This document shows, piece after piece, positions 34,290 to 43,268 of a DNA stretch of 64,000 nt (positions are counted from its first letter, which is position 1; every line of letters starts with the position of its first letter). A model generated the notes under the pieces. That model was not told where the DNA came from and did no database searches. It was given only the letters and a program-made list of their open reading frames with translations. Made by a program: the position numbers and the translations under genes. Source of the DNA: Bacteroidales bacterium UBA4179 (GTDB taxonomy: Bacteria; Bacteroidota; Bacteroidia; Bacteroidales; Dysgonomonadaceae); contig DFUT01000010.1 in assembly GCA_002381125.1 (NCBI GenBank), positions 1 to 64,000 on the forward strand. The letters run 5' to 3'.

Positions 34290-36497
34290 CTAATTCAAAC
34301 GGGAAATCGACTTTACTCCTTTTACGGCACTCAGTTTTCGAATAAGCTGTTCGAGCATTTGTGTATTTGCAACCGAAATGGTTATGTTTCCTTGAAAAAG
34401 TCCATCGGTAGAATCAATATTGATCGAACGCATCTGCACACCTTCTTCTTTGGAAATAATCGACATCAGGGTCGAAACAATATTGATCTGATCATTGCCC
34501 ACTACACGCAAAACGGCAGAGTAATTGGCATTTCCCGACGAATGACCCGACCAACGGGCATTCAGTATCCGATAGCCGTAGCGTGAAAATAGATTGGGAG
34601 CATTGGGACAATTGACCCGATGAATTCGAATACCCTGCGACGAAACAAAAGCAAATATTTCGTCTCCGTAAATAGGATTGCAACATTTGGCCAGTTTGTA
34701 ATCCACACCCGTAAGGTTCTGGTCGATAATCAGCTCATCGCGCGTAGTCAAATCTTCCAAGGGCGGATGTATCACAAAATTCTCGGCAGGTGCAGGAGCC
34801 GACGCTTCGCGCATTTCATCTTCTTTATTTTCAAGTTCGAGATACTTATCGATAATCCAATTGATATCCAATTTTTCAGCTGCAATATCTACGTAAAAAT
34901 CGGTTACGGTTTTGTATTTGAGCTTTTTGATTAATTGCATCAATACGGCATCGTTCTGCTCAATCTTGCGATTCTTCATGCGACGCGCCAACATTTCTTT
35001 GGCAATGTCTACCTGTTTGCCGGCTTCCTCTTTCAGCAACTGCCGGATTTTTGTTTTAGCTTTTGCCGTTACCACAAAATTTAGCCAATCCTGCTTGGGC
35101 GTTTGGTGAGGCGAAGTAACAATTTCCACCTGATCGCCGCTTTTAAGAACATGTTTGATCGGAACATTTTTTTTGTTCACCATTCCCGATATACAAGTTG
35201 CTCCCAATTTGGAATGAATGGCAAACGCAAAATCGAGAACCGTAGCACCCTTCGGCAACTTGATAAGATCGCCTTTCGGCGTAAAAACAAAAATTTCCTT
35301 ATCGTACAAGTTCAGTTTGAAATCGCCTAACCTATCTTTCAAATCTTCCTCTTTATTATCGAGCGATTCACGAAGCGTGCTCAACCAGTCATCGAGTGTA
35401 GATTCCTCTTTGATTCCTTTATATTTCCAGTGTGCTGCCAATCCCCGCTCGGCAATTTCGTCCATCCGGCGGGTACGTATCTGCACTTCCACCCACCGCG
35501 ATTGCGGACCAAGAACGGTGATATGCAGCGATTCGTATGCGTTGCTTTTGGGGATCGAAAGCCAATCTCTCAAACGCGTGGGATTGGGCTGATACATATC
35601 CGTGATGATGGAATAAACCTGCCAACACTGCGCTTTTTCGAGTTCGGGCGGAGAATCCAAAATAATACGAATGGCAAAAAGATCGTAAATGTCTTCAAAT
35701 TCCACTTTTTGCTTCTTCAGCTTGTTGTTGATTGAATAAATGGATTTTGTACGACCTTTGATATCGTATTTCAATCCGGTTTTATCGAGTCGTTTTTTTA
35801 CCGGTTTGATAAATTCCTGAATATATTTATCTCGCGAACGTTTGGTTTCATTGAGTTTTTGGGCAATGTAATCGTAGGTTTCCCTATCGGTATATTTCAA
35901 CGACAAATCCTCGAGTTCCGATTTTATGGTATATAAACCCAACCGATGAGCAAGAGGTGCGTATAGATAGGAAGATTCTACGGACAGGGCAAGGCGGGTA
36001 GACTGATCTTTAAAAGCAGCATCACGCATCTTCTGAAGATGTTGGGCAATCATAATGAACACCACACGAATATCTTCAGCCATCGAAAGTAGCAGCTTCA
36101 TATAATTTTCCGATTCGACAGCCGATTTTTTGTCGCTAAACTCATTTACCTTGATTAAACCACGCAGAATGGTTTCTACCTCTTCTCCAAAATGATCTTT
36201 TACACCGGAAATATCATAATGACCTCTCGATACGGCATGAAAAAGAAAAACAGCTCCCACCGTTGGTTGTTTCAAACCGATCTCATCCATGACAATTACG
36301 GCTGTTTTCATAGCAAGCAACAATTGATCCTCAACACCGGGTTCGGAAGCTACAGTCGACCGATACATCGAATCACGAAGAATATTTTTTAGTAAAGCAA
36401 CTTTCTGAAGATCCCACTCATTTCTCAGAAACCGATAGATCTTTCTGTAAAGTGTCAAAAATTCTTCGTTGATTTTTTTCGCCTCGTTATTCTTCAT
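34290..36497 (-). CDS. relA: RelA/SpoT family (p)ppGpp synthetase
   Basis: Stringent-response enzyme of about 735 residues. The N-terminal hydrolase-like domain lacks the catalytic HD pair: where bifunctional enzymes have LLHDVVEDT this protein reads LFHAVSRGH. The synthetase domain is intact, with GRTKSIYSINNKL, NAYESLHITVLGP and EVQIRTRRMDEIAERGLAAH. A TGS domain (EIFVFTPKGDLIKLPKGATV), a Cys-containing helical/zinc-finger-like part (AKCCNPIYGDEIF) and a C-terminal ACT domain follow. It is therefore probably a synthetase-only RelA, with the hydrolase encoded elsewhere. ATG 36497 is preferred over TTG 36515. A -7 box TAAATTTG lies at 36545-36538 on the minus strand. Confidence 0.93.
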   Translation of the reverse strand: MKNNEAKKINEEFLTLYRKIYRFLRNEWDLQKVALLKNILRDSMYRSTVASEPGVEDQLLLAMKTAVIVMDEIGLKQPTVGAVFLFHAVSRGHYDISGVKDHFGEEVETILRGLIKVNEFSDKKSAVESENYMKLLLSMAEDIRVVFIMIAQHLQKMRDAAFKDQSTRLALSVESSYLYAPLAHRLGLYTIKSELEDLSLKYTDRETYDYIAQKLNETKRSRDKYIQEFIKPVKKRLDKTGLKYDIKGRTKSIYSINNKLKKQKVEFEDIYDLFAIRIILDSPPELEKAQCWQVYSIITDMYQPNPTRLRDWLSIPKSNAYESLHITVLGPQSRWVEVQIRTRRMDEIAERGLAAHWKYKGIKEESTLDDWLSTLRESLDNKEEDLKDRLGDFKLNLYDKEIFVFTPKGDLIKLPKGATVLDFAFAIHSKLGATCISGMVNKKNVPIKHVLKSGDQVEIVTSPHQTPKQDWLNFVVTAKAKTKIRQLLKEEAGKQVDIAKEMLARRMKNRKIEQNDAVLMQLIKKLKYKTVTDFYVDIAAEKLDINWIIDKYLELENKEDEMREASAPAPAENFVIHPPLEDLTTRDELIIDQNLTGVDYKLAKCCNPIYGDEIFAFVSSQGIRIHRVNCPNAPNLFSRYGYRILNARWSGHSSGNANYSAVLRVVGNDQINIVSTLMSIISKEEGVQMRSINIDSTDGLFQGNITISVANTQMLEQLIRKLSAVKGVKSISRLN

Positions 36498-36910
36498 CAC
36501 ACTTTTAATATGCAAAAAAGGGAAATGTTTTCTACAACAAATTTACATGATAATTTTTAATTTGCACATAAACAACCAAAAATTCCGTTCAAACAAATCA
36601 ATTCGCCATAAAGACAACAAGCTGCCGAAGAAAAACTATAATTTAATTTCAATATTAAAATTATATCTGATATTTTGCCATCATTTATTTTAATACACCT
36701 TATTTACATTTAATATATCAATATCATGAAATATTTAACGCCATTATTATAAATATTTTTACTAGGATATTTGTATATATAAAAAATATACGATATATTT
36801 AGCAAAAATTTAAAACAGAAACGGATTATTAATAAATTCCTGAAAAATAAGCAGCCTCATTGAATAAGTTTATAAAAAAGAAGATATAATGACAAATTAA
36901 TGCTGAACTT
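36498..36910. other. AT-rich divergent intergenic region, relA / nanE
   Basis: About 410 nt with no credible gene. It is strongly AT-rich, especially between 36640 and 36830. The only recognisable elements are the relA -7 box (36545-36538, minus) and weak -7-like sequences upstream of nanE such as GATATTTG at about 36767. A regulator binding site for the sialic-acid cluster is possible here, but no clear operator was seen. Confidence 0.6.
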
Positions 36911-38122
36911 ATGGATCTAAAAAAGCTGGAACAGCAGTACAAAAACGAGCTTCTCGACAATATTATCCCTTTTTGGCTCGACAAATCGCAAGATGAAGAA
37001 TATGGGGGATATTTCACGTGTCTCGATCGCAAAGGCAATGTGTTCGACACCGACAAATTCATGTGGCTGCAAGGACGGCAGGTATGGATGTTTGCCACCC
37101 TTTACAATCAGGTGGAAAAACGTCAGAAATGGCTCGACTGTGCAATTGGGGGAGCCGAATTTTTGAAAAAACACGGTCACGATGGCAATTACAACTGGTA
37201 TTTTTCCCTTACACGCGAAGGAAAACCACTAATCGAACCCTACAACATTTTTTCCCATATGTTTGTCGTTATGGGATTCGGAGAATTGAGTTTTGCCACA
37301 GGGAACAACGAATATGCCGACATTGCCAAAAAAACATTCAACGTCATCCTCTCACGAATGGATAACCCTAAAGACCGTTGGAATAAAGCTCATCCCAAAA
37401 CCCGCGACCTGAAAACACTTTCGCTACCCATGATTTTGTGCAACCTGTCGCTCGAAATCGAACATTTGCTCGACGGAGAGTTCATTAAAAAAATCATGAA
37501 TCACTGCATTCACGAAGTAATGGAGGTTTTTCTCAGACCCGAATTGGGTGGTATCCTCGTGGAAAACGTACATAAGGATGGTTCTCTCTCCGATTCTTTC
37601 GACGGACGACTGGTCAGCCCCGGACATGCGATTGAAGCCATGTGGTTTATCATGGATCTGGCGGTAAGACTTGATCGCAAAGATTTAATCGAAAAAGCCG
37701 TGAAAACTATACTTACCATGATCAAATACGGATGGGACGAAAAATACGATGGAATTTTCTATTTCATGGACAGAAAAGGCTACCCTCCACTGCAATTGGA
37801 ATGGGATCAGAAATTATGGTGGGTGCATATCGAAACGCTGATATCACTGCTCAAAGGATACCGGCTAACCGAGTCGCAGGAATGCCTCGCGTGGTTCGAA
37901 AAAATACACAATTATACCTGGAGCCATTTCAAAGATCCCGATTATCCCGAATGGTGGGGATACCTCAACCGACGAGGTGAAGTGCTTTTGGAACTAAAAG
38001 GCGGAAAATGGAAAGGCTGTTTCCATGTCCCTCGCGGATTGTATCAGTGCTGGAAAACGCTGGAGGAAATAAACAACGAACAAAAAATTTTAGAACCAAA
38101 AATTCAAAATGAAAACCTTTAA
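36911..38122 (+). CDS. nanE: N-acylglucosamine 2-epimerase (AGE family)
   Basis: AGE/renin-binding-protein family epimerase of 403 residues with an (alpha/alpha)6 barrel. Blocks include YGGYFTCLDRKGNVFDTDKF, FMWLQGRQVWMFATLYN, PGHAIEAMWFIMDL and KLWWVHIETLISLLKGYRLT, containing conserved Arg, His and Glu residues of the active site. In Bacteroides this enzyme type serves as NanE, converting ManNAc to GlcNAc after NanA. Its place at the head of a sialidase/NanT/NanA cluster supports that role. A cellobiose or mannose epimerase function cannot be excluded from sequence alone. Confidence 0.85.
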   Translation: MDLKKLEQQYKNELLDNIIPFWLDKSQDEEYGGYFTCLDRKGNVFDTDKFMWLQGRQVWMFATLYNQVEKRQKWLDCAIGGAEFLKKHGHDGNYNWYFSLTREGKPLIEPYNIFSHMFVVMGFGELSFATGNNEYADIAKKTFNVILSRMDNPKDRWNKAHPKTRDLKTLSLPMILCNLSLEIEHLLDGEFIKKIMNHCIHEVMEVFLRPELGGILVENVHKDGSLSDSFDGRLVSPGHAIEAMWFIMDLAVRLDRKDLIEKAVKTILTMIKYGWDEKYDGIFYFMDRKGYPPLQLEWDQKLWWVHIETLISLLKGYRLTESQECLAWFEKIHNYTWSHFKDPDYPEWWGYLNRRGEVLLELKGGKWKGCFHVPRGLYQCWKTLEEINNEQKILEPKIQNENL

Positions 38123-38162
38123 TTAAAGATAAAATAAAAAGTAAAGCGTTATAAGCAATAAG

Positions 38163-38194
38163 TTTGCTATTGAGAATTTACTGCTTTATTTTTG
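38163..38194 (+). promoter_or_regulatory. Promoter inside the sialic-acid cluster
   Basis: TTTG (38163-38166) is followed after 20 nt by TATTTTTG (38187-38194), an exact consensus match. It lies 42 nt upstream of the truncated SGNH gene, so the downstream genes may be transcribed independently of nanE. Confidence 0.65.
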
Positions 38195-38235
38195 TCCTAT
38201 AAATAAAGTTTTTAAATTTTCCTAAAAATCAATTT

Positions 38236-38637
38236 ATGAAAATACATTGCATCTTTTTGAAATGGAGTTTATTGTTGTTTGTTATGAGTATTCCGTTGAA
38301 TGCTAGCTGTATTCCTCCCCGAAATAATCATACTGAAAAAATCGAGGTGGCCTGCGTTGGCAATTCGGTCACCAAAGGTTATGGACTTCATTCGCCTGAA
38401 AAAGATGCTTATCCTTCACAATTACAACGATTTCTCGGCAAAAATTATGAAGTGAGAAACTTTGGACACAATGGGGCTACGCTTTTAACAAAAGGACATC
38501 GCCCTTACGTTGAAACTCAAGAGTACCGGGATGCTCTGAATTTTAAAGCAAATATTCTTTCAGATAAATTGTCCTTATCCTTAATCCATCGTAATGTATT
38601 CACAAAAATGGAAACTATTGAAAATCAATTACAATAA
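38236..38637 (+). pseudogene. Truncated secreted SGNH/GDSL esterase
   Basis: A signal peptide is followed by IEVACVGNSVTKGYGLHSPE, the Ser-containing block I of SGNH hydrolases, then YPSQLQRFLG and VRNFGHNGATLL (block II). At about codon 106 (near 38553) homology stops after ALNFKAN, and the remaining 27 residues do not resemble the family, ending in a stop at 38637. Block III and the DxxH block V are missing, so the product cannot be catalytic. It looks like a sialate O-acetylesterase-type gene cut by a deletion. Confidence 0.7.
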
Positions 38638-38653
38638 AAAAACAGCGATCAAT

Positions 38654-39727
38654 ATGAAAAAAAGAATGATTTTTTTAGTGTGTATAACTTATTTTTTCTC
38701 TGCTTATTCTCAAATACGATACGTAAATGCCGATCAATTCCCGCTTATCGGAAAAATTTCCGATAAAACGGAAACGCGCTATGAGCGTTTACCTGCAACG
38801 TTGAAAGACCAATGCAGACCCTCTTTATGGAAGCTGGGGAAAAATACATCCGGCCTTGCTGTGCGGTTTTGTTCGAACAGTACCGCCATTGCGGCTAAAT
38901 GGGAAGCACTCAACAATACGCATATGGATCACATGACCGATGTTGGTTGCAAAGGGCTCGACCTTTATGCATGGGAAGGCGATCATTGGCAATTTGTCAA
39001 CTCAGCACGTCCGACAGGGAAAGTAAACGAAAAGCAAATCATCACGAATATGGCACCGGAAGAACGAGAATACTTGTTATTTCTTCCGTTATATGATGGG
39101 GTTGTTTCACTTTCCATAGGGGTTGATTCTTTTGCAACGCTCAAACAACCCAACTTGACATACCCTAAAACCGACTCTCCGATTATTATTTATGGTACAA
39201 GCATAACTCAAGGAGGGTGCGCCGCACGTCCCGGAATGTCGTTTTCAAATATCCTCACTCGTCGCCTCAATCGAGAAGTAATTAATCTGGGATTCAGCGG
39301 AAACGGCAAACTGGATTACGAAATTGCCGGAACGATGGCCAAAAGACACGATGCTGCACTGTTTATCCTTGATTTTATCCCTAATGTAAATGAGGAGCAA
39401 ATCAAAGAAAAAACCGCAACTTTTGTAAAAATACTTCGGAAAGAAAACCCGAACACACCCATCCTGTTCGTAGAATCGATAATTTTCCCGCATGCATTGT
39501 ATGATAAAAGCGCTTTTGATATTGTTACAAAAAAGAATAAGGCATTAAAACAGGAAGTGGAAAAATTGAAACAATCCGGAGATAAGAATATCTACTATCT
39601 TTCAAGCGACAATATAATTGGTAATGACGGAGAAGCAACAGTTGACGGTATACATTTTACCGATCTCGGGTTCGTCAGAATGGCCAATAAACTGCAGGAA
39701 AAGATATTCACGATTCTACCATACTAA
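38654..39727 (+). CDS. Secreted SGNH/GDSL hydrolase family protein
   Basis: A 357-residue protein with a signal peptide (MKKRMIFLVCITYFFSAYSQ). An N-terminal beta-rich SGNH_N-type domain (about residues 20-170) precedes the hydrolase domain. The nucleophile Ser is in IIYGTSITQGGCAARPG near residue 178, block II is LGFSGNGKLDYE, and the C-terminal Asp-His pair is in DGIHFTDLGF. All catalytic blocks are present. In this setting it may be the esterase that removes O-acetyl groups from sialic acids before NanH acts, which is inference. I chose ATG 38654; the open frame extends to 38594, overlapping the truncated gene. Confidence 0.85.
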   Translation: MKKRMIFLVCITYFFSAYSQIRYVNADQFPLIGKISDKTETRYERLPATLKDQCRPSLWKLGKNTSGLAVRFCSNSTAIAAKWEALNNTHMDHMTDVGCKGLDLYAWEGDHWQFVNSARPTGKVNEKQIITNMAPEEREYLLFLPLYDGVVSLSIGVDSFATLKQPNLTYPKTDSPIIIYGTSITQGGCAARPGMSFSNILTRRLNREVINLGFSGNGKLDYEIAGTMAKRHDAALFILDFIPNVNEEQIKEKTATFVKILRKENPNTPILFVESIIFPHALYDKSAFDIVTKKNKALKQEVEKLKQSGDKNIYYLSSDNIIGNDGEATVDGIHFTDLGFVRMANKLQEKIFTILPY

Positions 39728-39839
39728 TGTTCTATTCTAGCTCTGTTTATTTAACATCAAAGATTCAAAATAATAGGTATGATTATCTCTTATGAAAAAT
39801 ATTAAGATAGTGTTCATGAAAACAAAAAAACCAATTAAA

Positions 39840-41477
39840 ATGAAAAAAACAACATTGACTCTTTTATTTTTCTCTATTTTTATAGGGTGTTTTTCTTCAC
39901 AGAAGAAAGAGATGGGCTCCATTCAAGGGATTGAAGAAATCACAATAAATGCTTGCACAAAAGCGCTTTTTCGGGAAAAGCCAAATGATAATGTAGTCAG
40001 AATTGAAATAACTCCCGCCGCCAATAGTCGGAAAATAATCTCCGAAATTAAATTCTCATTCAAAGAAAAAATTGATCCTATTTTTAAAAAAGCTTGCTTA
40101 TATAAGCAAAGCAACGAAATAAACGATTTGATAGGCGAAACAAGCAATTTTCACCCGAATACAGAAATTCGATTTGATTTGAATGAAGAAATAACGAATG
40201 AAAAAACAAGCGCTTTTGCACTTGAGCTAAATTTGAATCCCAACGCGGATCTTTCAACGAAAGCCTCTTTATCCGAAATCCAAATAACCTTTGAAGACGG
40301 CAGTGCGTATGTGTCGACGTCTGACGCGGTTTTCAGACCGGCAATCGAATTACGGGCCGCCGGTCAGGACAATTGTCATACCTATCGGATTCCGGGAATA
40401 ATCACCACCAATCAAGGTACGCTGATTGCCGTTTACGATAACCGTTATGCACGAAGCAAGGATCTTCAGGAAGATATCGATATCGGTATGAGCCGGAGCG
40501 AAGATGGAGGCGAAACATGGGAACCCATGAAAGTCATAATGGATATGAATGAGTGGGGCGGAAAGCCGGAATACCTCAATGGTGTGGGAGATCCGGCTAT
40601 TCTCTACGATCATAAAAACAATACGATCTGGGTGGCAGCGCTATGGGTACACGGGTTTAACAGAGACGATATGGCATGGTGGGTCTCTCAACCCGGAATG
40701 ACACCCGAAAAGACCGGACAATTTATGCTCGTCAAAAGCACAGATGATGGAAAAACGTGGTCAAAACCCATTAATATTACACAACAGATAAAAGACCCTT
40801 CATGGCAGTTACTTCTGCAAGGACCCGGTAGAGGAATCTGTACGGATGACGGCACTCTCGTCTTCCCGGCACAATTTAAAGCCGATATAGGTGAAAAAGC
40901 ATTAGATGGAGGAAAATACACAAGCCATTCTACCATTATATATAGCAAAGATGGGGGAAATACCTGGCATATCGGCACAGGTACCAAGCCCAATACCACC
41001 GAAGCGCAAGTAGTGCAACTCAGCGATGGTAGTTTGATGTTGAACATGCGCGACGACAGAAACAGACAAATAAAAGACGACACAAATGGGCGCGCCGTAG
41101 CTGTCACGAACGACATGGGAAAAACATGGATCGTGCATCCCTCTTCAAACTGTGCACTACCTGAACCTAATTGCATGGCAAGTATTATCGGTGCTGATGT
41201 TCGGATAGAAAAAGAAAATCAAAAAGTTCTTTTCTTCTCAAATCCCGCAGACAAATATCGTCGAATCAACATGACTATAAAGGCCAGCCTGGATGAAGGC
41301 ATGAGCTGGCCCGAACACTATCATCTTCTTATTCATGCACCTGAAGGTTTTGGATATTCTTGTCTGACGATGGTTGACGAACAACACGTCGGAATAGTAT
41401 ATGAAGGAAATAGAAATCTTATTTTTCAAAAAATACCGGTTTCGGATATAATTTCCGACCAAAATATAAATAAATAA
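39840..41477 (+). CDS. nanH: Exo-alpha-sialidase (neuraminidase), lipoprotein
   Basis: GH33 sialidase of 545 residues. A lipoprotein signal (LTLLFFSIFIGC) implies attachment to an envelope membrane. An N-terminal beta-sandwich module precedes the six-bladed propeller. The arginine motif is YRIP (residues 182-185). At least four Asp boxes are visible: SRSEDGGETW, STDDGKTW, SKDGGNTW and TNDMGKTW, plus a weaker SLDEGMSW. EGFGYSCLTMVDEQHVG near the end holds the catalytic Tyr region. It would release terminal sialic acid from host glycans. The chosen ATG is 39840; the frame extends to 39792. Confidence 0.94.
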   Translation: MKKTTLTLLFFSIFIGCFSSQKKEMGSIQGIEEITINACTKALFREKPNDNVVRIEITPAANSRKIISEIKFSFKEKIDPIFKKACLYKQSNEINDLIGETSNFHPNTEIRFDLNEEITNEKTSAFALELNLNPNADLSTKASLSEIQITFEDGSAYVSTSDAVFRPAIELRAAGQDNCHTYRIPGIITTNQGTLIAVYDNRYARSKDLQEDIDIGMSRSEDGGETWEPMKVIMDMNEWGGKPEYLNGVGDPAILYDHKNNTIWVAALWVHGFNRDDMAWWVSQPGMTPEKTGQFMLVKSTDDGKTWSKPINITQQIKDPSWQLLLQGPGRGICTDDGTLVFPAQFKADIGEKALDGGKYTSHSTIIYSKDGGNTWHIGTGTKPNTTEAQVVQLSDGSLMLNMRDDRNRQIKDDTNGRAVAVTNDMGKTWIVHPSSNCALPEPNCMASIIGADVRIEKENQKVLFFSNPADKYRRINMTIKASLDEGMSWPEHYHLLIHAPEGFGYSCLTMVDEQHVGIVYEGNRNLIFQKIPVSDIISDQNINK

Positions 41478-41492
41478 TAATGAGAAAAATTC

Positions 41493-41812
41493 ATGTCCCG
41501 ATTTCAACAGATTGCAATACGTTCAACATTTATCGCATTAATTTTCCACACTTTTTTATCATGCCAAGAAATGAATAAGACGACAACAAATTTGAAAATT
41601 ATCTGGCAACGGATTCCCGCAGACGGTTTGACGGGAAATTTACAGAAAGGAGTTTCGGCAGCATATGCTGCCATCAGTCATGATAAACTTTTAGTTGCAG
41701 GCGGTTGCAACTTCCCCGATAAGCTCGGCTTTGAAGGGGAGTAAAAGTATACTATGACGATATCGTGATGATTGAAACCGGGCGTTCGTACACCAATTAC
41801 ATGGAAAGGTAA
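41493..41812 (+). pseudogene. nanM: N-acetylneuraminate epimerase (NanM-like kelch) remnant
   Basis: The first 83 codons start with a lipoprotein-like signal (IALIFHTFLSC) and continue with GVSAAYAAISHDKLLVAGGC and NFPDKLGFEGE, the beginning of a NanM/YjhT kelch propeller. The frame stops at 41744. Shifting frame near 41740 restores KVYYDDIVMI, which continues the first kelch blade, then runs to a stop at 41812. Only about one of six blades is present. Both the frameshift and the missing five blades make it non-functional. It is a mutarotase remnant. Confidence 0.75.
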
Positions 41813-41834
41813 AATCAGTTTAAATACTAATTAA

Positions 41835-43268
41835 ATGGCGATACAACAAACAAAAACATATCTCCTCATTTTTTTCTCTTTTATTTACAGTATAACATCG
41901 CTTTACGCTGATTATATTGATTATGCCGATTATGCTCGGGACCCCCTAATGTTAATACCCAAACCTCAGTCCATAAAAATTCAAAATGCGACACACCTGT
42001 TTGAAGATACAATCAACAACAATAAAATTACCATTCAGTACGTCTCATCAATACCACAGGCTTTGGTAAATCAAAAAGAGGCGTATCATTTGACGATTAC
42101 ACCCGATAGTATTTTTATAAAAGCAACTGCCGACCAAGGTATTTATTGGGCTAAACAAACATTAAGCCAGCTCATTACACAATTTCGAAACAAGCACTAC
42201 TTGCCATGTTGCGAAATTATCGACTGGCCTGCTTTTCATATACGCGGTTTCATGCATGATGTGGGAAGAAGCTACATCTCGCCCGATGAGCTGAAAAAGG
42301 AAATCGCAATTTTATCCACTTATAAAATAAATACATTTCATTGGCATCTAACCGAAGATTTGGGATGGAGATTGGAAAGTAAAATTTACCCTCAGCTCAA
42401 TGATAGTGCCAACTTTGGACGACTTCCGGGGAAATATTATACCATAGACGAAGCCAAAGATATTGCGGAATTTTGCAAAGCATACCACGTGTTGCTTATT
42501 CCGGAAATAGATATGCCGGGGCATAGTGCTGCTTTCAGAAAAGCATTCGGTTGTGATATGCAAAGTCCTGAAGGAATGGATATTCTGAAACAATTGCTCA
42601 AAGAAATTTGCATCGAGATTTTCCCCGATCTGCCTTATCTTCATATCGGAACCGATGAAGTAGAAATCACAAATCCGGAATTTGTTCCTGAAATGGTGCA
42701 ACATATTCGTTCAATGGGGAAAAAAGTGATTTCCTGGAATCCCGGATATGCCTACCATCCGGGAGAAATCGATATGATACACATGTGGAGTTCGCGTGGA
42801 AAACCATTAGTCAATACCCCGACAATCGATTCTCGCTATCATTATATCAACCATTTTGACAATTTTGCCGATTTAATTGCCTTGTACAATAGCAATATTG
42901 GCAACCGAGAATATGAAAAAGATCTTCCTCCTCCTCAAGGAGAATGGGATTATCGAAAAAGTAAAATAATGATTAACGATAAAGAAATTCAACCTCCGGT
43001 TTGGAGTAATAATCATACCATTCTTTCAAGCGAAATCCCACTTGGGAACGAAAATTTCGCGATGCGTCCTCCTATTCCCGCAACTTTAAAAAAAGGTTGG
43101 AATAAAATTTTGCTAAAATTGCCGATAGGTGAATTTTCAACAAAGGAAGTGCGTCTGCAAAAATGGATGTTTACGTTTGTATTTGTCACCCTCGATGGTA
43201 AACAGGAAGTGGAAGGACTTATTTATAACCCCGATAAAAAAATCGATAAAGAAAATGAGAAACAGTAA
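41835..43268 (+). CDS. GH20 beta-N-acetylhexosaminidase with internal deletion
   Basis: A 477-residue secreted GH20 protein; relatives are usually 650-780 residues. The N-terminal GH20b domain and the start of the barrel are intact: FHIRGFMHDVGRSYISPDEL, TFHWHLTEDLGWRLE, LLIPEIDMPGHS and the catalytic pair Asp274-Glu275 in HIGTDEVE. Near residue 355 (about 42900) the sequence jumps in frame from ADLIALYNSNIG to EYEKDLPPPQGEWDY, which belongs to the C-terminal beta domain. The last part of the barrel, with the substrate-binding Trp region, is missing. Activity is doubtful. nanT overlaps its end by 14 nt. Confidence 0.8.
   Translation: MAIQQTKTYLLIFFSFIYSITSLYADYIDYADYARDPLMLIPKPQSIKIQNATHLFEDTINNNKITIQYVSSIPQALVNQKEAYHLTITPDSIFIKATADQGIYWAKQTLSQLITQFRNKHYLPCCEIIDWPAFHIRGFMHDVGRSYISPDELKKEIAILSTYKINTFHWHLTEDLGWRLESKIYPQLNDSANFGRLPGKYYTIDEAKDIAEFCKAYHVLLIPEIDMPGHSAAFRKAFGCDMQSPEGMDILKQLLKEICIEIFPDLPYLHIGTDEVEITNPEFVPEMVQHIRSMGKKVISWNPGYAYHPGEIDMIHMWSSRGKPLVNTPTIDSRYHYINHFDNFADLIALYNSNIGNREYEKDLPPPQGEWDYRKSKIMINDKEIQPPVWSNNHTILSSEIPLGNENFAMRPPIPATLKKGWNKILLKLPIGEFSTKEVRLQKWMFTFVFVTLDGKQEVEGLIYNPDKKIDKENEKQ

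Noticed and set aside
43129..43254. N-terminal extension of NanT
   Set aside because: It lies out of frame inside the GH20 gene, is Cys/Lys-rich and does not match MFS N-termini; ATG 43255 gives a normal start.
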